NCBI RefSeq assembly: GCF_000428925.1
Contig: NZ_AUAW01000005.1
Span: forward strand, 62,001-126,000
Length of the DNA stretch: 64,000 nucleotides
Direction of reading: 5' to 3'
DNA from: Furfurilactobacillus rossiae DSM 15814
GTDB taxonomy: Bacteria > Bacillota > Bacilli > Lactobacillales > Lactobacillaceae
Of the stretch, positions 37,114 through 43,572 are shown in pieces (within the stretch, counting starts at the first letter, position 1; every line of letters starts with the position of its first letter). The notes under the pieces were generated by a model. That model saw only the letters and a program-made list of their open reading frames with translations, did not search any database and had not been told where the DNA came from. Both the position numbers and the translations under genes were made by a program.

Positions 37114-37568
37114 AAGGAATCTTCTTTCATATCAGGCGTTCGCAAATTTTTGTCTTTCCGCTCCACGTTGAGAATTCCGTCTGCGTAAAGCATAAGTGTA
37201 ATTTTTGTTTTAGTTGAAGTAGTTTGAAAGGGCGAAAGAATGACACGATAATTTGCTATACCATCCAACCCTTTTATACCCAAAATGGATTTTAGGTTTT
37301 GGATCATTGTCTTCCAGGCTTCCGTGTAATTTTCGCCTGCTCCAATAACCTCTACAGAAGCGGCTAATATAAATCCGTTAGGTATTCCACCTGTAGTTAT
37401 TGTGAGAGTGTCGGGCTGATCAACATTTGTTTCAAAAAAATTTGCGCCAGGCAAATCTGTGTTAACTGGGACATCTTGAAGATTCGTACCGCATTTTAAA
37501 CAGAACTTAGCGGTATCGGAGTTTTCCGAATCACATTTAGGACAGCGTTTATATCTTTTAACTAACAT
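37110..37568 (-). CDS. Soluble zinc-ribbon protein (152 aa), possible YbjQ-like domain
   Basis: Ribbon CPKCD...CLKCG at residues 9-26. The body lacks membrane segments: LTITTGGIPNGFILAASVEVIGAG, then a helix and LDGIANYRVILSP. This layout is reminiscent of YbjQ/heavy-metal-binding pentamer proteins (an ITT start and a helix followed by GADAVVGV), but the resemblance is weak. It overlaps the downstream ribbon gene by 4 bp. Confidence 0.75.
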   Translation of the reverse strand: MLVKRYKRCPKCDSENSDTAKFCLKCGTNLQDVPVNTDLPGANFFETNVDQPDTLTITTGGIPNGFILAASVEVIGAGENYTEAWKTMIQNLKSILGIKGLDGIANYRVILSPFQTTSTKTKITLMLYADGILNVERKDKNLRTPDMKEDSL

Positions 37569-37609
37569 GTTTCAATTTCTCCATATAGAATTTATTTCAT
37601 TACCTAAAT

Positions 37610-38791
37610 TTAATCTGCAGTATCTCCATCAGCGTCATCATTAGTATCTGTAGTGTTGTTATCGTTTTCGTCGTCATCGCTGGTATTGTCATCAGTATCG
37701 TCATCAGTTTGGTCTGAATCATCACTGTCGCTGCTGGAGCTATCATTGCTATCGGCATCACTGCTGTAATTGTTGCCGTCTCTTGGGACGACATTGCCGT
37801 TCGGATAAACATAATAGTCTAGACTGTCATAGCTACTCATATTAGAATCTGTAGAGCGCTTTCCTCGAACCCAATAGCATTTGTTCCCGTTGTCGTCGGT
37901 ACTCATGTTACTTCCGGTAGTGCCCATAATGCTCCAACTGACGGGTACACCGTGGATGCTGTTGCCGACATTGGCCTGAACGGCAGCGATTGCTTGTGTA
38001 CCAGAGGTTATCGACTGAGTAGATTGTGAGCTAGAAGAACTTGAACTGGCAATACTACTTGAATCACTATCAGCACTTGGGTGATATCCGTCACCTTTTC
38101 GATTAGGTTGAGAATTGTCATTTTTTAATTTTTCGGTATTGCTCAGCTTTTGCAGTTCCAGATTGTTTTTGCCATAGATCCAATAACCATCGGAATTTAA
38201 AATATCAGAGATTTCCTTGCCTAAAACTTGACCATAGACCAAGTATGATTTTCTTTTTGCTTTAGGCTGAAGGGTTATTGTGGTAGACCCAGTTTCTAAA
38301 TAAAGGTCACCAATATTGGAAGATATTTTATTCGGAAATATCTGTATTTCTTTATTTGTAGGATTAGCCAATTCAATAAATAGTCGAGCGTTTAGAGATT
38401 GAACGCCTATGTATTGCTGAATTTGAAACTTGATACCAAGTTTTTTAAGGTCTGAGGATGAAAGCTGATCAAGCTCTTTGGTTTCGGTTTTAGAATTATG
38501 TGATTTCTTTTTGGATGAGTTAGTTATCTTTGCAACGTTGGTCGTGGAAGTATGATGTTTAACAGATTTTGGTAATGTTTTTGACCAAACAATTCCAGCT
38601 GCGATAGCCACTGCCAATAAGGACAGAAGGATGATACTGTTTCTTACAATATGTTTATGAGAACTAGACTTTGTTTGTGTCTCTTGCGTGGGCTGGATGC
38701 CTTGAAGACTTTTACCACAGTTGCCGCAAAATTGTGCTGTAGCGGAATTTTTGGCGCCACAGTGAGGACAGATGATTGAATTGTTGTTCAT
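37610..38791 (-). CDS. Zinc-ribbon, single-TM surface protein with Asp/Ser-rich tail (393 aa)
   Basis: Start at 38791 follows AAGGAG. Ribbon CPHCG...CGNCG (residues 8-25), one membrane segment about 46-64, extracellular body including a block around VSWSIMGTTGSNMSTDDNG and YYVYPNGNVVPRDG, a Ser-rich stretch near 240-260, and a final ~50 residues made almost only of Asp, Ser, Asn and Thr. No LPxTG anchor. The tail resembles that of the lipoprotein at 41353-42327. Function unknown; surface or polycation binding is a guess. Confidence 0.8.
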   Translation of the reverse strand: MNNNSIICPHCGAKNSATAQFCGNCGKSLQGIQPTQETQTKSSSHKHIVRNSIILLSLLAVAIAAGIVWSKTLPKSVKHHTSTTNVAKITNSSKKKSHNSKTETKELDQLSSSDLKKLGIKFQIQQYIGVQSLNARLFIELANPTNKEIQIFPNKISSNIGDLYLETGSTTITLQPKAKRKSYLVYGQVLGKEISDILNSDGYWIYGKNNLELQKLSNTEKLKNDNSQPNRKGDGYHPSADSDSSSIASSSSSSSQSTQSITSGTQAIAAVQANVGNSIHGVPVSWSIMGTTGSNMSTDDNGNKCYWVRGKRSTDSNMSSYDSLDYYVYPNGNVVPRDGNNYSSDADSNDSSSSDSDDSDQTDDDTDDNTSDDDENDNNTTDTNDDADGDTAD

Positions 38792-38813
38792 AATTGTTGA
38801 TACTCCTTTATTT

Positions 38814-39254
38814 TTAGAAGAATGACATGAACGTAACAACGCTAGCAGTTATGCCCATGAGGAAAATCTGAAATAGGCTGTGTCCATTTAAACTTGAACC
38901 GTTTAGTTGGGTAATGACTACGCCGCCCAATATGTTAAAAGCAGTTGCCATCACTCTCCAGCCACTTGCATAGAATGCACCACTAAAACCACCAATAATG
39001 ATGGCTACCGTGACTCCCAAATTACGGCCTTTTAGATTTTCCTGATGACCAATGCTCGTTTGATGATGTTCTTGCTCAATTTTCGGTGCAGGTGAAGAAT
39101 TAAAATGGTCTTCAGAATCATTAAATGATTTTGTTGATGCAATTGTGGCAGAATCGGGTGTTTCAGACTGAATGATGTCAAAGTGAAACCCACAGTTTAT
39201 GCAAAATTGAGCGCTAGTTTTGTTTTGTGTGCCACATTGAGGACAAAATTTCAT
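38814..39254 (-). CDS. Zinc-ribbon membrane protein, first gene of the cluster (146 aa)
   Basis: Ribbon CPQCG...CINCG at residues 4-21, a linker rich in Ser, Glu and His to about residue 75, then hydrophobic segments about 78-97, 100-115 and 124-143. GGAGGTATCAGT lies before the ATG. It leads a run of six same-strand genes down to 35684 with gaps of 0-41 bp, consistent with a single operon. Confidence 0.78.
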   Translation of the reverse strand: MKFCPQCGTQNKTSAQFCINCGFHFDIIQSETPDSATIASTKSFNDSEDHFNSSPAPKIEQEHHQTSIGHQENLKGRNLGVTVAIIIGGFSGAFYASGWRVMATAFNILGGVVITQLNGSSLNGHSLFQIFLMGITASVVTFMSFF

Positions 39255-39285
39255 ACTGATACCTCCAATAGGTAAAAAGGGTCGC

Positions 39286-39507
39286 TTATGGAAAGAAAAG
39301 CTTTAACGGAACTTTAAAGCGTTGATGTATCTGTTCCGCTTCATCCACTGTGAAGGAACCCTGACCATGTAATCGTCGATTGACGGTAGTACGATGCATA
39401 TTAATGGTCAGACCAACGTCTGTTTGAGTAATTCCATGTTTTTTTAAATAATTCAGCAATCTTTTTGTCGTTTCTATTTTTGAAATTTGATTATTTTCTG
39501 CTTTCAA
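39286..39507 (-). CDS. Small helix-turn-helix protein (73 aa)
   Basis: Residues 20-65 form a Cro/C1- or antitoxin-like HTH (LLNYLKKHGITQTDVGLTINMHRTTVNRRLHGQG followed by TVDEAEQIHQRFKV). It precedes the zinc-ribbon operon on the same strand with 31 bp spacing and probably is cotranscribed. It diverges from another XRE gene at 39668. Likely a local regulator. Confidence 0.75.
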   Translation of the reverse strand: MKAENNQISKIETTKRLLNYLKKHGITQTDVGLTINMHRTTVNRRLHGQGSFTVDEAEQIHQRFKVPLKLFFP

Positions 39508-39593
39508 TATGAATCACCTAATCCCTTTGCAAGTTAGAAATATTCACTTCTGAATTATAATTCGAAAATTGTAGCCCTTCAACTACTTTTACT

Positions 39594-39636
39594 TTGCAGT
39601 TGCTACGGGTGTAGCGGCTGTGCAACACTCTATAAT
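39594..39636. promoter_or_regulatory. Nested palindromic operator and -10 between divergent HTH genes
   Basis: TTGCA (39594-39598), GCTAC (39602-39606), GTAGC (39611-39615) and TGCAA (39621-39625) form two concentric palindromes. TATAAT follows at 39631-39636 on the plus strand, so the palindrome covers the expected -35 region. This arrangement suits repression by one of the flanking HTH proteins. Confidence 0.6.
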
Positions 39637-39667
39637 ATATGTTTTTTATTGTGGAGGAGATGGCAAT

Positions 39668-39949
39668 ATGCTTGGAGACGCCATTAAGCGAGCACGAATT
39701 GAAAAAAGTTTGACACAAATGGAACTATCTGAAAACATTTTAAAAATTTATGGAATTCCAAATTCTTCAGGGATGATTTCCAGATATGAGCACGCTAGTA
39801 AACCAGTTACTTCTGGTCAAATGGCAATTCCACTTTTGTTTGCGTTGTGCGATTTCTTACAGATTGATTTAAACAATATCGCTAAACAAGAAATGAAGTT
39901 ATTAAAAGAACGGCCCGGAAGAATACCGTTTCAGCATCAGCAAAAATAA
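39668..39949 (+). CDS. XRE-family DNA-binding protein (93 aa)
   Basis: The ATG at 39668 follows a GGAGGAG site; the longer frame from 39620 covers the promoter and is rejected. HTH in residues 3-60 (MLGDAIKRARIEKSLTQMEL...GMISRYEHASKPV). It diverges from the 73-aa HTH gene and has its own TATAAT. Together the two could form a bistable or antagonistic regulatory pair over the zinc-ribbon operon. Confidence 0.75.
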   Translation: MLGDAIKRARIEKSLTQMELSENILKIYGIPNSSGMISRYEHASKPVTSGQMAIPLLFALCDFLQIDLNNIAKQEMKLLKERPGRIPFQHQQK

Positions 39950-40189
39950 ACTTCAGTTGATGAATTCAGCAATAACGAGCTTTTAATGTATAAAATAATT
40001 CACTACTGAATTTTGTGTAATCTTTATTGGTTTCAAAGTAAAATAAAAACAAAATTGGAAACATCCTTTCGAAGGGCACAATGAGTGTGACCAGCAAGAA
40101 TCGCTAAGAAATTCCTAGCAGAATTACTGTGGTGGTGACTTTGAGCAAAAAAATAATTTGTTCCCCAAGGAATGTTTCTTTTTGCCACA
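39950..40189. other. Gene-free AT-rich stretch
   Basis: No credible gene. The minus-strand frame 40033-40227 begins inside the tRNA terminator and lacks a ribosome site. Confidence 0.4.
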
Positions 40190-40218
40190 CAAAAAGGGAA
40201 TGATAAATTATCATTCCC
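40190..40218 (-). terminator. Terminator of the tRNA-Arg transcript
   Basis: Perfect palindrome GGGAATGATAA / TTATCATTCCC with five T residues on the minus strand, 137 bp beyond the tRNA. Confidence 0.75.
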
Positions 40219-40354
40219 GGTGTTCAAGGACCTCTCAATCTTAAAATGCTCTTGAATTTAAAGTCCATTTAATGATATTCAATTTTAAAAAAAAACGATA
40301 TTGCCTAGAATAGCAACATCGGTCAACTGTGTTTCACTCTATTGAATCTTCCGA

Positions 40355-40426
40355 TGCGCCTGGGGGGAATCGAACCCTCATCTCAAGAACCGGAATCTTA
40401 CGTGCGATCCATTACACTACAGGCGC
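40355..40426 (-). tRNA. tRNA-Arg (anticodon CCG)
   Basis: 72 nt on the minus strand. Acceptor stem GCGCCTG / CAGGCGC is perfect; D arm GTGT/GCAC; anticodon stem TAAGA/TCTTG with loop TTCCGGT giving anticodon CCG; T arm GAGGG/CCCCC with loop TTCGATT (one mismatch). CCA is not encoded. It reads the rare Arg codon CGG. It marks the edge of the zinc-ribbon cluster; no duplicated 3' end (attachment site) was seen in the window. Confidence 0.93.
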
Positions 40427-40669
40427 AAACTGTTTGTGTTAAACAGGTACCCTACTATATTAGCGAAAAGTGGTTCGAAACACAAGGGATATTTGCTTGT
40501 TTTCAAATCGTTTGGGGGTCTGATAGTATCGCAGCCAGTTATCTACTTTTTTATTTACATCATCACTGGTTGTAAACTAATTTTAAGTCAAAACAAAGCT
40601 GTCTCTCAGTTGATGATTATCTTGCCAAAGTTGATAACGTGATAATCTTAGCTAAGCGGCTATTCACCG

Positions 40670-41100
40670 AACCATGCTCAAACACCACTGCTCACTGCTA
40701 AAATGCCGTAGTTGGTATTGCTATAGGCGAACTGTAAGTCAGGCATGAAATCTACTGGTTACGCATTAATCATTGTCAATATTTGATTAAACGAAATGTC
40801 GTTTCCTAACGTCTTGGTAATCATGATCTCTGCTACTCCAGGGAAGGTTGTGATGTCTTTGTACTTTTCTCGAGTTTGTTGGAAACTAAATCTGTGTAAT
40901 CAAGCACGCTAGACTCCATATTAAACAATTGCTAAATCGTGACTTCCTGACTGAATTTGTAACCGTTGATTTTTTTCGGGCGCATCAAACTGGATTTTGT
41001 TTTGTTCAACAATCCGAGAAATTAATGCAATTAAAAATTGTTTAGCTACTGAACAAAAATCAACAATCGTATTTTCGGTAAAAGACGTGTGCTGTTCGAA
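40670..41100 (-). pseudogene. Degraded serine beta-lactamase-like hydrolase (class C / penicillin-binding fold)
   Basis: Minus-strand translation in pieces gives FCSVAKQFLIALISRIVEQNKIQFDA (split here as FCSVAKQF then LIALISRIVEQ), matching the SxxK helix of serine hydrolases at 41041-41052. About 107 codons later FAYSNTNYGILA gives the YxN motif (40717-40725). Stops and a frame change separate them (VSSGV-stop; DLAIV-stop). The C-terminal third is missing. It is a decayed gene between the tRNA and the lipoprotein gene. Confidence 0.7.
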
Positions 41101-41316
41101 ATCAGCTCAACTGCTGGTGCATTGATACAGACTGTCAGTCGGATTTCTCAAGGTGAGCGCATCATTAATTCTCGTGAGTTCATCAAACAGATTGTTTAGG
41201 GACGTCAGCTTTACCTTCTTTAAAAATGTTTTGGGGTATTTATAATGATAGTTCACACGAGTTAGCGTTTTGAGTTTATGGTCAATGTATCGTTTCTGCA
41301 ATTAAGTATTGAGTTC
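41101..41316 (-). other. Possible N-terminal remnant next to the hydrolase pseudogene
   Basis: An open frame of 64 codons (41107-41301, minus) lies directly upstream of the SxxK piece. It carries no recognisable domain and no clear ribosome site. It may be the decayed 5' end of the hydrolase or unrelated. Confidence 0.3.
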
Positions 41317-41317
41317 T

Positions 41318-41349
41318 AAAAAAGAAGCCCCCAAGTGGACTTCTTTTTT
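41318..41349 (-). terminator. Terminator of the lipoprotein gene
   Basis: AAAAAAGAAG...CTTCTTTTTT stem with an inner CC/GG pair; T-run on the minus strand; adjacent to the stop codon. Confidence 0.8.
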
Positions 41350-41352
41350 AAA

Positions 41353-42327
41353 CTAATCGTTTTGATCAGATTGATCGTCGTTATTGCTATCAACTGTGTT
41401 ATTGCTGTCATCCTGATCATCAGAGGATGAGGAATCCTGATCACTATCTGAGTCACTTTGCTGTGTGTTAGAGTCACTGTCATTATCATTACTATCAGAG
41501 GTTGAATCATCTGAGTCATCGTTGTTACTATCTGTGTCATCATTACTGTCTGTTTCGTCATCACCGCTAGAATCGTTGGTGTCACTGTCACTATCAGACT
41601 GATCATTCGAATCACTATCGTTGTCATCACGAGTACGATCGCCGGGAAAGTTTTTGTCTTTCATTTGCAAAGCTATGTCTTTGCTTGTGTAGTAATGTTC
41701 GTTAATCCATATCTCAGCACCCCCAGCATCAAACAAAACTGGAGTTGATTGACCATTAATGTTTTCATTGGCAACACGATAAAATTCGCCATCACCAGCA
41801 GTTTGATACCACCCCATAATGTTGATCCAGTTCTCACCATTATCTAAATGAACCTCGTTAAAGAGGCCCCAATGATCCAACTTTTGTTTTTCTTCAGGAG
41901 TAGTTGGCTGTTTTTTCGCGTTTAAAATGGCATTATCATCATTTGTTCGCTCTTCGGTGCTGTGTATGGTTGAAGAGTCACCGGATGAATCAGTGGATCT
42001 ATTGTTGCTGAACGTAATTGTATCAATGTTGTGAGTATAGCTGTTATAGCCGAACCAAGTTCGCTGAAAGGAGCTTGGAAATTGAGGACCTGAAGTTGTG
42101 GCTTGATTGCTGTTGCTTGAAGATTCAGCCGCTTGATTGGTGGATGAAGATGATGCTGAATTATTAGTAGCAGAATTTACACTAGGTGAGACTTGTTTGT
42201 GTGTCTTGCTCACTTTTGATTGCTTGACTGAATTTGAATTGCTATGTTGAGCTGAATCGCTGTTACCACATGCTGAAAGCACTAGAACACTTAAAAACGT
42301 GACGCCAATAGAGATGATTCTTTTCAT
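41353..42327 (-). CDS. Lipoprotein with Asp/Ser-rich C-terminal tail (324 aa)
   Basis: Signal peptide with lipobox LSAC (Cys near residue 20), so the mature protein is lipid-anchored outside the membrane. A Ser/Asn linker to about residue 85 is followed by a folded domain around FQRTWFGYNSYTHNIDTITF and EIWINEHYYTSKDIALQM, as in several lactobacillus extracellular lipoproteins. The last ~90 residues are Asp/Ser/Asn repeats. RBS CGGAGC. Function unknown; the acidic tail recalls metal- or surface-binding repeats. Confidence 0.8.
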   Translation of the reverse strand: MKRIISIGVTFLSVLVLSACGNSDSAQHSNSNSVKQSKVSKTHKQVSPSVNSATNNSASSSSTNQAAESSSNSNQATTSGPQFPSSFQRTWFGYNSYTHNIDTITFSNNRSTDSSGDSSTIHSTEERTNDDNAILNAKKQPTTPEEKQKLDHWGLFNEVHLDNGENWINIMGWYQTAGDGEFYRVANENINGQSTPVLFDAGGAEIWINEHYYTSKDIALQMKDKNFPGDRTRDDNDSDSNDQSDSDSDTNDSSGDDETDSNDDTDSNNDDSDDSTSDSNDNDSDSNTQQSDSDSDQDSSSSDDQDDSNNTVDSNNDDQSDQND

Positions 42328-42518
42328 AATTGTTTGCTCCGAATGATATGTATTATTTTATAAAAACTTCTATACTCAGATTACTTTTATTGTTCCTGTT
42401 ACGCAACGATTCATGGGAAAAAACATCATTTAACAAGTAAATTGTGGCTAATTAACCTAGCAATAGTTATCAATTTGGATTTACAGTGGAAGTTAGTTTG
42501 AAATAGGAGAGTGGAAGA

Positions 42519-43337
42519 ATGGGTCAAACAAAATTTGAATTACCTAAAGTCGGTTTTGGTACGTATCAGCTGACGGGCGAGACTGGTATGAACACGATTA
42601 AACAAGCCATTAATACAGGATACCGCCTAATCGATACGGCTATTAGCTATGAAAATGAAGGTGCAGTGGGTGCCGCCATTAAGGCCAGCGATGTCGATCG
42701 TGATCAGTTGATTGTGAGTTCAAAGTTGCCCGGCCGTGACTATCATCATGACGATGCGATTAGTGCCGTTCAAGAATCCCTATATCGAAGTGGCTTAGAT
42801 TACTTTGATTTATTTCTATTACACTGGCCCAATCCTAAACAGAATTTGTATGTGGAAGCTTGGACGTCTCTGATAGAAGCGCAACGTCGTGGGTATGCTA
42901 AGTACATCGGTGTTTCAAATTTCACTGGCGAATACATTGATCGTTTGCGAAATGAAACGGGAATTCAGCCGGTAGTCAATCAGATCGAACTTCATCCGTA
43001 CTTTAATCAAGAAGCGCAACGTCGGTATGACTACGTAAATGGCATCATCACGGAAGCGTGGAGTCCACTAGGGCGTGCCTCGGCGATGTTGAAAGATCCA
43101 GTTTTGCAACAAATTGCTGATAAACATCAGTGTGGCGTTGGTCAAGTGATTTTACGCTGGGAACAATCATTAAATGTTGTGCCGTTACCTAAGGCAGCAC
43201 ACGTTGATCGGCAACGGGCAAACCTGAATTTGGATGCAATTGATTTAGACCAGGCGGACATCACTGCTATAAATCAACTCACTAAGCCTGATGGGCGGAC
43301 ATTCAATCAGGATCCCACGGTTTACGAAGAATTTTAA
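42519..43337 (+). CDS. Aldo/keto reductase
   Basis: 272 residues, (beta/alpha)8 NADPH-dependent reductase. Catalytic tetrad visible: Asp and Tyr in IDTAISYENE (near residues 44-49), Lys in SSKLPG (~73), His in LLHWPNP (~106). The IGVSNF and EAWSPLGR blocks are standard. It resembles 2,5-diketo-D-gluconate reductase/YvgN types with broad aldehyde specificity. AGGAGAG ribosome site; own terminator. Confidence 0.92.
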   Translation: MGQTKFELPKVGFGTYQLTGETGMNTIKQAINTGYRLIDTAISYENEGAVGAAIKASDVDRDQLIVSSKLPGRDYHHDDAISAVQESLYRSGLDYFDLFLLHWPNPKQNLYVEAWTSLIEAQRRGYAKYIGVSNFTGEYIDRLRNETGIQPVVNQIELHPYFNQEAQRRYDYVNGIITEAWSPLGRASAMLKDPVLQQIADKHQCGVGQVILRWEQSLNVVPLPKAAHVDRQRANLNLDAIDLDQADITAINQLTKPDGRTFNQDPTVYEEF

Positions 43338-43395
43338 AGGTGTTGTGGTGGGATTTTGTAACACAAACGCAATAAACAAACGATAAAGCGAAAAA

Positions 43396-43436
43396 ATGAC
43401 AACCTGTTGTGCTACACAACAGGTTGTCATTTCGTT
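43396..43436 (+). terminator. Terminator after the aldo/keto reductase
   Basis: Perfect 16-bp stem ATGACAACCTGTTGTG and complement around CTA, then TTCGTT. Confidence 0.85.
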
Positions 43437-43471
43437 ATCTAGGCAATTTTGTCTTTGAATCATTTAATTGC

Positions 43472-43519
43472 ACACTATATATAGTTATCCACAGGATATC
43501 CACATACTACATATTGATT
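43472..43519. promoter_or_regulatory. Paired NrdR boxes upstream of nrdD
   Basis: ACACTATATATAGTTA (43472-43487) fits the NrdR box ACACWATATATWGTGT-type consensus in its 5' part. A second, weaker match ATACTACATATTGATT lies 32 bp further (43504-43519), about three helical turns, the usual NrdR spacing. NrdR represses ribonucleotide reductase genes when dATP is plentiful. Confidence 0.7.
43485..43504 (+). promoter_or_regulatory. Two DnaA boxes between the NrdR boxes
   Basis: A perfect DnaA box TTATCCACA (43485-43493) is followed 11 bp later, in the same orientation, by ATATCCACA (8 of 9). They overlap the inner edges of both NrdR boxes. There is no dnaA/dnaN context, so this is a promoter element rather than an origin. 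Confidence 0.6.
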
Positions 43520-43572
43520 TAAAGCTCGTAACCAGTATTATAAAACTATCATCAATAAAAGGTTGTGAGCGA

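Noticed and set aside
40033-40227. 64-codon minus-strand frame between the XRE gene and the tRNA
   Set aside because: Starts inside the tRNA terminator hairpin and lacks a ribosome site.
40342-40642. Plus-strand frames across the tRNA-Arg
   Set aside because: They overlap a clear tRNA on the other strand and lack start signals.
40430-42330. Phage or integrative element at tRNA-Arg
   Set aside because: No integrase, transposase or duplicated tRNA 3' end is visible in the window.
43485-43504. DnaA boxes as part of a replication origin
   Set aside because: Only two boxes, no AT-rich unwinding region and no dnaA/dnaN nearby; position in the nrdD promoter explains them better.
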